From contig NZ_BPUO01000002.1 in the NCBI RefSeq assembly GCF_022179805.1, positions 124,001 to 188,000 of the forward strand: DNA of 64,000 nt, given 5' to 3'. This DNA is from Cupriavidus pauculus. Lineage in GTDB: Bacteria; Pseudomonadota; Gammaproteobacteria; Burkholderiales; Burkholderiaceae. Positions within the stretch are counted from its first letter, which is position 1, and the number at the start of each line of letters is the position of its first letter. Positions 9,853 to 17,827 of the stretch are shown here, one piece after another. A model generated the notes under the pieces. It ran no database searches. It saw only the letters and a program-made list of their open reading frames with translations, and was not told the DNA's origin. The position numbers and the translations under genes were made by a program.

Positions 9853-10000
9853 CTGCTCCAGGCCGATCCCCAGCGGATCCAGGCCGCCCCGGCGCGCTGC
9901 AAATACTGCCATCGCAAGTTCAAGGTTCAGCGCCGCCACAAAAAGCCGCCTATGGTGGTCAAGAGCCGCGTCCACTGCCTGGGACCCGTCGCATCAGCAG
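9853..10000 (+). pseudogene. Possible coding remnant with CxxC motif after ssrA
   Basis: One frame starting at CTG 9853 has coding-like codon use (C/G in third positions) and reads ARCKYCHRKFKVQRRHKKP then VVKSRVHC, a basic segment with a CxxC pair and a further Cys. There is no start codon or ribosome site, and the upstream end merges with the ssrA terminator. It may be the 3' remnant of a gene lost by integration or deletion at the tmRNA gene, a common integration hotspot. It could equally be non-coding. Confidence 0.22.
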
Positions 10001-10060
10001 TTGCTGGCGATCCGCCATTGAAGCTGCATCCCTCAGCCATCGATCGTCAATGGAAGAGAC

Positions 10061-12382
10061 ATGCGCAGGAACCATGGAACACCTTTATTCGCGAAGACCC
10101 TGGCCGTGGTCGGTTGCCTGTTGCACAGCGCACCATCCCTGGCCACCTGCGACAATCCCACGCTCGGCAGCGGGCAGACCACCACCTGCAACAACTCGGC
10201 GCCCAACCCCAGCACGATTCCGATAGCCGCCATGGGTGGCAGTAGCGGCGTCACGATCAACGTGCTCCAGGGGGCCGCCATCGACGTGAACAACGGCAAT
10301 GCCATCCTCGTGCACGATCGCAGCCGCGTGACCAACGAAGGCTCGCTCAGCGTGACGGGCGACACGTTCGATGGCATCTCGGCGCAGAGCGCTGGGGCGC
10401 AAGGCAATGCGCTGATCAATCGCGGATCCATCACGACGAACGGTGACGGCTCGGAAGGCATGTTCTCGAGCACGCGGGCGACGTCACTGCTCAACGACGT
10501 GACTGGCACCATCCGCACGCTCGGGCCGCACTCGGCGGGCATGGTGGACTTCAAGAGCCCCGGCGGCAACACGCTGGTCAACAATGGCAGGATCGAAACT
10601 GCTGGGCCCGGTTCGCACGCCATGGCCATCGCGGCGCCCACCGGCTCGGTCGTCAATAATGGCACCCTCACCACCGGCGGTCTGGGTTCGGCTGGAATGT
10701 TCTCGGCCGGCGATATCTCGGGGCAGGCGCCGAATGGCAGCGGCACGGCCACCCTGATCAACAACGGCGCGATTCAAACGGACGGACGCGGCGGCATCGG
10801 CATCGGCATCGTCGTCCTGAACACGGCGCTCACGCCAGTCACGAACAACGGCACGATCGTTTCCAGGGGACCGGAATCGGGCGGCGCATTCCTCAACGGG
10901 CCGACGACATTCGTCAACGGCGCGGGCGCCAGCATCTCCGCACCGCTTGGTGACGGCGTGATTGCGAATGGCGGCGGCACAGTCCGCAACGCGGGCACGA
11001 TCAGCGCCCCAGGCATGGCCTCTTTCTCGGCAGCGCGGCCGTCGTCGACAACAGCGGCACGATTGCCAGCACCGGATTCATCGCCATCCAGTCGGCCGGT
11101 TCGGCGGATATCCGTATCACCAACTCCGGCAACCTGGCCGGGGCCAATTCCGCCGTGCTGACCGACGCGGGCAACGACAGCTTCACCATGTCGGCGGGCT
11201 CGACCAACGGCATCGTCGACCTGGCGGGCGGCTCGAATTCCATCACGCTGACTGGCGGCACGATTGGTTCGGGCCTGCGCACTAGTGCTGGCCCAGCTAA
11301 CACGCTGCTGTGGCAGGACGGTGGCATCATCACCGGCCCTGTCACGCTGAATGGCGATGACAACCAGGCCACGCTTCGCCGATTGACCGACGCCAATCTC
11401 GCTGAGCTCACTGCGCTCCAGAGCGGCGCCGGCACGGGCACCCTCACCTTTGACGCGACGACGGCTGGCAACGCGAGCCGCTTCACGAACTGGACAATCG
11501 TCAATCTGACCAACGGTAGCCGGCTCACGCTCGACAAACCCGGGCTCGTGCTCCGCAACGCAGGCACCGGCACCGGGACGCTGAATATCGATACCGCCAG
11601 CGCGCTGCTGGCGGGCGGGCTCGGTGTTCAGCGGAGGAATCGAGGGTCTGCAGATCGGGCACGACATCTATGCCTAGGCGCGCAGCAGTGGCCATCGCGA
11701 CCATTTCGGCGCATTCGCGGGCTTCGCACGCGCGAGTGGCGACGTGGACGGCTTCGCACTCGGCTTTCAAGGATTCGCGGTGGGACACCTCGCCGTCAAC
11801 GCGTACAACCTGGGCGCGTACTGGACGCACGTCGGTCCCACTGACTGGTATACCGACGCAGTAGTCATGGGCAGTTCGCTGGTGATCGATCCGACGTCGG
11901 GCGATGGCATCGGCCCGACCACGCACGGCAACGCCTTCTACACGTCGCTGGAGGGCGGCGCGCTCTTTCCGCTGACACCAACGATCGATATCGAGCCGCA
12001 GGCGCAACTGATCTGGCAGCGCACGCGTATCAACGACCTGAACGACGGCATCTCGACGGTCTCATCCCATTCAGACGGCAGCCTGATCGGCCGCATTGGC
12101 GCACGCATGCAAGGGAAGTTCGAGCGCGCGGGCGCGCTCTGGCGGCCCTACTTCCGGGCCAATCTGTGGCGTTATTTCGGCGGCACAGACAGTCAGACGT
12201 ATGCGGCAACCACGGTGATCGCGGCCAGCGCATCGGCGACGGCCGCCGAGTTCGCGCTCGGCCTGGCCACCACGTTCAGTGCCTGCGGCAGCGCGTTCGT
12301 CAATGTGAGCTATACCGCCAACGTTGGCGGTGCCACGCGCAGCATCGTCACCGGCAATGCCGGTGTCCGAGTGCGGTGGTAG
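10061..12382 (+). pseudogene. Degraded type V autotransporter
   Basis: The ATG at 10061 follows GGAAGAGAC and opens with a signal-peptide-like N-terminus (FAKTLAVVGCLLHSAPSLA). The passenger consists of repeats of the type LINNGAIQTDGRG / VVNNGTLTTGGLG / NAGTISAPG, typical of a beta-helix with INxG-like turns. Three lesions are visible. (1) A frameshift near 11020-11030, after which the passenger continues one frame over (VVDNSGTIASTGFIAIQSAG). (2) Near 11620 the passenger jumps to the barrel start (SGGIEGLQIGHDIYA) in another frame. This junction is too short for a full autotransporter, so sequence has probably been deleted. (3) A TAG at 11675-11677 directly after IYA. The last piece reads through a good autotransporter beta-domain (FALGFQGFAVGHLAVNAYNL to GVRVRW). 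No intact product is expected. Confidence 0.85.
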
Positions 12383-12414
12383 GCAGGATCAGTCGGTGTG
12401 ATCGTTGGACGCGA

Positions 12415-12783
12415 TCAGTGGACGGCACCATCCACCGGCATGCTTTCCAGCCGGGCGGCGTAGTAGCGATCCACAGGCAAGCTGACGCCCAGCGGCACAT
12501 ACATGCGCTTTGCATGATCGACCGAGCCGACCATACCCGGCATCCATAGCCGCTGCAGTCGCGCGTGCGACTCGCCAGAATGTGCCGCGTAGGCATCGAC
12601 CCCAAATTCCTGGATGGCCTTGAACAGCACAAGACCCACCAGGTACATGTCGCCCGTATCCAACGCGATTTCTGCCTGCGCAGTCCAGCGCTGGGCGCGA
12701 TCTTCAATTTTTTCCGCTTCGGCAAACCGTTCCGTCATGGTCGGCATGAACGCATCGCCGGGCGGGAGAAAGGTAAGGCTCAT
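12415..12783 (-). CDS. Hypothetical protein, no recognised domain
   Basis: 122 residues (MSLTFLPPGDAFMPTMTERF to LESMPVDGAVH). No signal peptide, membrane segment or known motif. The composition is ordinary and the middle is predicted helical (MYLVGLVLFKAIQEFGVDAY). The ATG at 12783 is well supported by GGATAGGAG eight bases upstream on the coding strand. It is convergent with the dead autotransporter and follows the monooxygenase gene on the same strand. I do not recognise the family. Confidence 0.65.
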   Translation of the reverse strand: MSLTFLPPGDAFMPTMTERFAEAEKIEDRAQRWTAQAEIALDTGDMYLVGLVLFKAIQEFGVDAYAAHSGESHARLQRLWMPGMVGSVDHAKRMYVPLGVSLPVDRYYAARLESMPVDGAVH

Positions 12784-12883
12784 CAGACGGCTCCTATCCC
12801 CGTATCCGAACAATGACGGCAAATTTCGCCGAAAACTGAAGCGATCGGAACAAATTCGAACAGCTTTCGGCGAAATACAACAC

Positions 12884-12967
12884 TTAGCGAATCAGACGCC
12901 ACAGCGCGGGCGTCACTGCAGGGGTCCATCCTGCACCGCGCCATACCATATGACGTTGCAGGCAGAC
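12884..12967 (-). pseudogene. In-frame continuation of the CBM5/12 module after an amber stop
   Basis: Directly after the TAG at 12968-12970, in the same frame, 27 codons read VCLQRHMVWRGAGWTPAV then TPALWRLIR and a TAA. This matches the second half of a CBM5/12 chitin-binding module (Y-x-C-L-x-x-H, then GAGWTPA-x-TPALW). A TAG in place of TAC or TAT, which would give GKRYVCLQ, explains the break. It is either a recent nonsense mutation, a sequencing error, or readthrough. Confidence 0.8.
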
Positions 12968-14080
12968 CTAGCGCTTGCCTTGGTAAGTCACACTCTGACC
13001 CATTTCATAGGCAGGGCCTTCCCGCCACGTATCAAGCGTGCTCCCGTCTGACTGCCCGATCGATGCGGCGCCCCGGCCACTGCCCGATCTGCCGCTGGCG
13101 CTGGGTGCTTCCTTGTCGATTTCATAGCGATAGCCCGCGTACGTCTTGCCCAGGTAGACGCGATTGGCTGTGGCGGAGTTCAGCGGCACGATGTTCGATG
13201 CCCCATTGCGCGCCTGCAGCTCGCCAATGCGGAATATCTGCGACTCGGTGTTGAGCTTCTGTGCCAGTTGATAGGCCCAGGTAGCTGCCTTGGCGTTGGC
13301 CGCCGTGATGGTCAGCACATGCTTGCCGGCGTCGCGGCCTGCACTGTCCATGGCCCGGAACGTCAGCTTGGTCCCCACGACGAGATTGCCCATCGCGGTT
13401 AGTGCGCCCTGGTCTTCCCAGCCGATCTCACGCACTGCCAGCCCGTCACCGGGGAACTTCACGTCGGCGCAGGCATAGAACGCTTCAGGATTGTCGGCGC
13501 GCTGCCAGATGCTGTAGATCATGTGGCTGCCCTTCTTGTTTTTGGGCAACTGCACGTTCATGCGATAGCGTCCGCCGTCGTTGGTGGCCTGCGCGCCCGG
13601 CACGCTGGCAAACTCTTCCAGATCGCTCCAGCGCAGCGGCACGCCGGGGTCCCAGTCATCGCGCGTGATGTAGTACTTGAAGTATTCCGTGGCGTGCCGC
13701 GCCGAGGCGCGCCAGACGAAGGTGTATTCGCCCGAGACGGTTGGCACGATCGACGTCTGCGGCCAGTCGAGCCGCGCAAGATCCAGTCCCCGGAAACTGG
13801 CCGATCCGCCCGAGCACAGTTCGCCGTCGGCGATGAATGCCTTGTGATTGCCCGCCGCACTGCCCTGGCGAACGCCATTCCAGTCGTAGAACTGCTGCGC
13901 GCGCCCGACGGCCCTGGCGGCACGGCATGCGCCGGACTTCGGCTGCTCGGCGCCTTCGTTGTAGCAGGTCAGCACGCGGCTGGCCGGTAATTCCATCGTG
14001 CCGTGCGCAAGCACCGGTAACGGCGCGGCTACAGCAGCGGCCGTCGCCAGCCCCGCCAATACTGACTTCCTGAAATGCAT
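12968..14080 (-). CDS. AA10 lytic polysaccharide monooxygenase (GbpA-like), C-terminally truncated
   Basis: 370 residues. Copper enzyme that oxidatively cleaves chitin (or cellulose), secreted. The signal peptide ends at LPVLA, leaving His26 as the mature N-terminus (HGTMELPASR), one arm of the copper histidine brace. The second His is in ASARHATEYFKYYITRDDW. An AA10 domain (about 26-200) is followed by a GbpA-type second domain (LTFRAMDSAGRDAGKHVLTI, about 210-310) and a Ser/Gly linker. It then has the first half of a CBM5/12 chitin-binding module, ending at YQGKR before TAG. The frame continues after the TAG with the missing half of that module. ATG 14080 has TTAGGAAAAACACC upstream; a longer start at 14110 has no such signal. 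Confidence 0.88.
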   Translation of the reverse strand: MHFRKSVLAGLATAAAVAAPLPVLAHGTMELPASRVLTCYNEGAEQPKSGACRAARAVGRAQQFYDWNGVRQGSAAGNHKAFIADGELCSGGSASFRGLDLARLDWPQTSIVPTVSGEYTFVWRASARHATEYFKYYITRDDWDPGVPLRWSDLEEFASVPGAQATNDGGRYRMNVQLPKNKKGSHMIYSIWQRADNPEAFYACADVKFPGDGLAVREIGWEDQGALTAMGNLVVGTKLTFRAMDSAGRDAGKHVLTITAANAKAATWAYQLAQKLNTESQIFRIGELQARNGASNIVPLNSATANRVYLGKTYAGYRYEIDKEAPSASGRSGSGRGAASIGQSDGSTLDTWREGPAYEMGQSVTYQGKR

Positions 14081-14287
14081 GGTGTTTTTCCTAAAAATTG
14101 CTGTTGTCATCGCCCCCGATCAGCGAAGCTGCGCGATTTCAACCGCTGCACCATGCACAAGGAATCGGACATTTCCGAAACCCTCTTGTGCTTTACGCGT
14201 CGTCAAGCACAAGACATTCCGGATCCATCGCTGTCCGCCGGCGGGTCGGCGCTACAATAGTTGCGTCGCCTCTTTCAGCCCGCCTTC

Positions 14288-14695
14288 ATGTCCGAACGCC
14301 CCCGCTTCACCGTCAACCGGTCCATCGTCATGCTCCTGCCGGAGCAACCGTTCCTGGACTGGATCCAGGCCGTGGACCCCGAGCCCGTACCCACGTTGAC
14401 GCTTGACGACGTGCGCGACGACGCCAGCGTGTTCCTGCTGCCGGACGAAGTGGCCGACACCACGGAGAACGCCCTGCGCTGGGTGGAAAAGCGCTGGCAG
14501 TACTTCTTCGAATTCATGCTCGGCGAATGGTTTGACGACTCGGTCTGGCCAGAAACCCTGACGCTGGCCATGTTCCGCGAATGGTTCAGCATCCGCTTCC
14601 ATTCGATGGTGTGGGACATGGCGCCGGACACCCCGATCGACTACGAGGACTGGGATGGCGACGAAGACGACGATGCGCCGTCCGTCCTGCACTGA
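14288..14695 (+). CDS. Conserved-looking hypothetical acidic protein
   Basis: 135 residues, MSERPRFTVNRSIVMLLPEQ to DEDDDAPSVLH. Strongly acidic with many Trp and Phe (WVEKRWQYFFEFMLGEWFDD) and an Asp-rich tail. No signal peptide or membrane helix; probably a small soluble protein. A TACAAT 30 nt upstream (14253-14258) may be its -10. The ATG at 14288 is preferred over the TTG at 14261, though its ribosome site is weak. It has a bidirectional terminator downstream and is convergent with the cyanophycin-associated DUF1854 gene. I do not recognise a function. Confidence 0.75.
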   Translation: MSERPRFTVNRSIVMLLPEQPFLDWIQAVDPEPVPTLTLDDVRDDASVFLLPDEVADTTENALRWVEKRWQYFFEFMLGEWFDDSVWPETLTLAMFREWFSIRFHSMVWDMAPDTPIDYEDWDGDEDDDAPSVLH

Positions 14696-14711
14696 AGCCA
14701 TCGCGGCTTGA

Positions 14712-14747
14712 AACAAAAACGGCACGCCAAGGCGTGCCGTTTTTGTT
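14712..14747. terminator. Bidirectional terminator between convergent genes
   Basis: Perfect 17-bp stem AACAAAAACGGCACGCC / GGCGTGCCGTTTTTGTT with a 2-nt loop. It has A-tract and T-tract on both sides, so it works for both the plus-strand gene and the DUF1854 operon. Confidence 0.95.
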
Positions 14748-14763
14748 CGTGCAGGGGAGCCGG

Positions 14764-15234
14764 TCAGAGAAACCGGTCCAGAATTTTCCGACTCGGCTTG
14801 TCCAGCGCCATCTGGTCCCGAATCAGGAACTGGATGCCGTGGCTGTCCGAGATCAGCAGCGTCGTGCCCGTGAGGCGGCGAATGTCCTCCTCGCCGCGCA
14901 GTACGAGGTCGGTCTGTCCGCGATCGGTCTTCACGGTCCATACGCTCGGCGTCGCATAGGTCGACACGCCAAGAATCTTCTGGATCTCTGGCATGAATTC
15001 GCGCGATGCCAGTTCGGCCTCGATCAGCTCGCGCGTCGGTGCCGGCAAGCCTTCCAGACGCGGCAGCCAGGCCAACTCATGACCGTCGGTGCTCATCATG
15101 CCCACACCCTCGTCGGACGCGGAAATCGGAAAGGCGCGCACGGGCACCACGCCTTCGTGCTGCGTGCCGTCCGGGGTGGTCAGCACGAGCTTGCCCAGGC
15201 TGTTGCGGGTCAGGGTGAATTCGGGCGTCTGCAT
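14764..15234 (-). CDS. DUF1854 protein, cyanophycin-locus associated
   Basis: 156 residues (MQTPEFTLTRNSLGKLVLTT to SRKILDRFL). The DUF1854 pattern includes GVVPVRAFPISASDEGVGMM, HELAWLPRLEGLP and REFMPEIQKILGVS, followed by WTVKTDRGQTDLVLRGEEDIR and DSHGIQFLIRDQ. The fold appears to be two small beta-rich repeats. Biochemical function is unknown; family members are found beside cyanophycin synthetases and the ABC protein encoded here. The ATG at 15234 lies 22 nt after the ABC gene stop (15257), so both are one operon; an upstream in-frame ATG at 15321 would overlap that gene and lacks support. Confidence 0.87.
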   Translation of the reverse strand: MQTPEFTLTRNSLGKLVLTTPDGTQHEGVVPVRAFPISASDEGVGMMSTDGHELAWLPRLEGLPAPTRELIEAELASREFMPEIQKILGVSTYATPSVWTVKTDRGQTDLVLRGEEDIRRLTGTTLLISDSHGIQFLIRDQMALDKPSRKILDRFL

Positions 15235-15256
15235 GGCCGTTTGCTCAAATGAAGGA

Positions 15257-17548
15257 TTACTGGGCACTGACCGCCTCCGCTTCGCTGCGTTCGCTGGTTT
15301 CGTCCGCCTCGGTGTCGACATTGCGCGCCTGCGCCTGGTACAGCTTGTAGTAGGCGCCTTCGCGCGCCAGCAGTTCGTCGTGGCTGCCCACTTCGACGAT
15401 CTGGCCGCGATCCATCACCACCAGCCGGTCGGCCTTGCGCAGTGTGGACAAGCGGTGCGCGATGGCAATCGTGGTGCGACCCTGCACCAGGTTGTCCAGC
15501 GCCTTCTGGATTTCCTTCTCGGTCGTGGTGTCCACCGACGACGTCGCCTCGTCCATGATCAGGATGCGCGGATCGATCAGCAGCGCGCGTGCAATCGAAA
15601 TCCGTTGGCGCTCGCCGCCAGACAGCGCCTGGCCGCGCTCGCCCACCAGCGAGTCGTATCCGTGCGGCAGGCGCAGGATGAACTCGTGCGCATGCGCCGC
15701 ACGTGCGGCGGCGATGATCTCCTCGCGCGTGGCGTCGGGCTTGCCGTAGGCGATGTTGTCTGCGATGGTGCCGAAGAACAGGAACGGCTCCTGCAGCACC
15801 AGGCCGATATTGCGGCGGAATTCCGATACGGGCAGCGAGCGGATATCCACGCCATCCACGCGGATCGCGCCTTCGGAAACATCGTAGAAACGGCAGATCA
15901 GGTTCACCAGCGTGCTCTTGCCCGAGCCGCTGTGGCCCACCAGGCCGATCATCTCGCCGGGGCGGATGGTCAGGTTCAGGCCACGGATCACCGCGCGGTT
16001 GCCGTAGCGGAAACCGAGGTCGCGCATTTCGATGGCGCCCTGCACGTTGTCGATGTGCACCGGCTTTTGCGGCTCGGGCACGCTCGACACATGGTCGAGG
16101 ATGTCGAAGATCCGCTTGGCGCCGGCCGCCGCCTTTTGCGTGACCGACACGATGCGGCTCATCGAATCGAGTCGCGTGTAGAAACGGCTGATATAGGTCA
16201 GGAAGGCGACCAGCACGCCGACCGTGATGGCGTCGTGGCTGACCTGCCAGATGCCGAAGATCCACACCACCAGCAGGCCAACTTCGGTCAGCAACGTCAC
16301 GGTAGGCGTGAACAGCGACCACACGGCGTTCACGCGGTCGTTGATGGCCAGGTTGTGCCGGTTGGCTTCGCGAAAGCGCACCACCTCGCGCTTTTCCTGC
16401 GCGAACGCCTTGACCACGCGGATGCCCGGAATCGTATCGGCCAGCACGTTCGTGATTTCCGACCAGATCCGGTCGATCTTCTCGAAGCCATGGCGCAGGC
16501 GGTCGCGCACCAGGTGGATCATCCACGCGATGAACGGCAGCGGCACCAGCGTCACCAGCGCCAGCCACGGGTTGATGGAGATCAGGATGATCGACGTCAT
16601 CGCGATCATCAGCACATCGGTGGCGAAATCGAGCAGATGCAGCGACAGGAACACGCTGATACGGTCGCTCTCCGACCCGATCCGCGCCATCAGGTCGCCG
16701 GTGCGCTTGCCGCCGAAGTATTCCAGCGACAGCTTGAGCAGGTGCTCGTAGGTGGTGGTACGCAGGTCCGCGCTGATGCGCTCGGACACCCGTGCCAGCA
16801 GATAGGTACGCGCCCAGCCCAGGGCCCACGCCACCAGCGCGGCACCCAGCAGGCCGGCCAGGTACATCTTCACCAGGTCGTAGTCGATCGGCACGCCGTT
16901 CTGATACGGAATCAGAACCTTATCCATCAGCGGCATGGTCAGGTACGGCGGCACCAGCGTGGCGGCAGTGCCGAACAGCAGCAGCATGAAGCCGCCCAGC
17001 AGCTCCCAGCGGTACGGCCGCGCAAAGCGCCACAGGCGCAGCAGCGCCCAGGTGGACGGCGGCGTCTCCAGCTCGCGGCTGCATTGCGGGCATTGTTCCT
17101 CGCCCGGCGGAATGGGGGCCTTGCAGGTCGGGCAGATGTCGGCGTCCGGCTCGCTGGCGTGGCCGGTTACCAGCACGTCGCGGCGCGCGTCGAACTGGTC
17201 AGCCAGCCGCAGTGCGTCGGGATTGTAACCAAGCGTATAGCGCCAGCTCGCCAGGCGGCGCTGGCCGTCGGCCAGTTCCAGCGTGCCAACGCCGGCATGG
17301 TCGCCGTGCGTCAGGGTCAGCGCGGGGCTGATATCCCAGCTACGCAGGTCTTTTTCACCCGGGGCGCGAGAGATCAGACGACGATCCGTCACAACCAGCC
17401 ACCCTTGGGTAAAATGCAGCCTTGCGTCCAGGTCCAGCATCAGCCCGGCCAGGACGGTTTCCCCCGACAGCAGGGAATTGCCGAGTTCGGCAATCCAGGG
17501 GCCTTGCGGGCCGGGGGGAGTGGAAGCAGACGGGGAGGACTGGGTCAT
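15257..17548 (-). CDS. ABC transporter (fused permease-ATPase) with PH-like and zinc-ribbon N-terminus
   Basis: 763 residues. An N-terminal region of about 130 residues resembles a PH-like/bacterial sorting domain (LVVTDRRLISRAPGEKDLRSW). It is followed by a zinc ribbon with C139/C142 (CPTC) and C153/C156 (CPQC). A type-I exporter membrane domain (about 180-480) comes next, then a nucleotide-binding domain with Walker A GHSGSGKST, signature LSGGERQR and Walker B RILIMDEATS. The architecture is that of a homodimeric exporter with an unusual cytosolic front end. It is divergent from the cyanophycin synthetases and co-directional with DUF1854. The substrate is unknown; linkage suggests a role in cyanophycin or its dipeptide metabolism. 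Confidence 0.9.
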   Translation of the reverse strand: MTQSSPSASTPPGPQGPWIAELGNSLLSGETVLAGLMLDLDARLHFTQGWLVVTDRRLISRAPGEKDLRSWDISPALTLTHGDHAGVGTLELADGQRRLASWRYTLGYNPDALRLADQFDARRDVLVTGHASEPDADICPTCKAPIPPGEEQCPQCSRELETPPSTWALLRLWRFARPYRWELLGGFMLLLFGTAATLVPPYLTMPLMDKVLIPYQNGVPIDYDLVKMYLAGLLGAALVAWALGWARTYLLARVSERISADLRTTTYEHLLKLSLEYFGGKRTGDLMARIGSESDRISVFLSLHLLDFATDVLMIAMTSIILISINPWLALVTLVPLPFIAWMIHLVRDRLRHGFEKIDRIWSEITNVLADTIPGIRVVKAFAQEKREVVRFREANRHNLAINDRVNAVWSLFTPTVTLLTEVGLLVVWIFGIWQVSHDAITVGVLVAFLTYISRFYTRLDSMSRIVSVTQKAAAGAKRIFDILDHVSSVPEPQKPVHIDNVQGAIEMRDLGFRYGNRAVIRGLNLTIRPGEMIGLVGHSGSGKSTLVNLICRFYDVSEGAIRVDGVDIRSLPVSEFRRNIGLVLQEPFLFFGTIADNIAYGKPDATREEIIAAARAAHAHEFILRLPHGYDSLVGERGQALSGGERQRISIARALLIDPRILIMDEATSSVDTTTEKEIQKALDNLVQGRTTIAIAHRLSTLRKADRLVVMDRGQIVEVGSHDELLAREGAYYKLYQAQARNVDTEADETSERSEAEAVSAQ

Positions 17549-17827
17549 TGTCAGCGCAAAATGCGATAAAAGCGCGTCCGCAGGCCCAAAAACGGATCTA
17601 AAACGGACATAACTTGAAACAATTTAAGCGGGTCACCAGGCTGGCGGCCCGCAATTTTGCCCGCAAGTATACATAACGCAAACAAACGGGCGACTTGATG
17701 CGCTGCACAACGCGTTACCAGTCTCAAAAGGGGTTACCGAGGGTCAACCCTGAGGCTACAGTAACGTTACTGAAAGGTTAGGCTTTCCATTTCCCGGGCA
17801 CTCGCCCATCTGCCTCAAGCAAATTCA
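17549..17827. promoter_or_regulatory. Divergent control region of the cyanophycin locus
   Basis: 279 bp between the ABC gene and the first synthetase. It contains an AGGGT-CA-ACCCT inverted repeat (17739-17750) next to a 14-bp palindrome. GTTACC recurs at 17714-17719 and 17733-17738, and an AT-rich TATACAT lies at about 17668. No clear sigma-70 promoter could be assigned to either gene. Confidence 0.5.
17759..17772. promoter_or_regulatory. Perfect 14-bp palindrome upstream of cphA
   Basis: CAGTAAC-GTTACTG, 56 nt before the start codon. Perfect dyad symmetry and position suggest an operator for a dimeric regulator; the regulator is not identified. Confidence 0.5.

Noticed and set aside
9631..9975. 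Minus-strand open frame with GGAGGNRTRVRKPS
   Set aside because: It is the antisense translation of the tmRNA 3' domain; this peptide is a well-known artefact of tRNA/tmRNA genes.
9446..14110. A complete prophage or integrative element after ssrA
   Set aside because: No integrase, transposase, phage structural gene or attachment-site duplicate is visible; only a weak relic signal remains.
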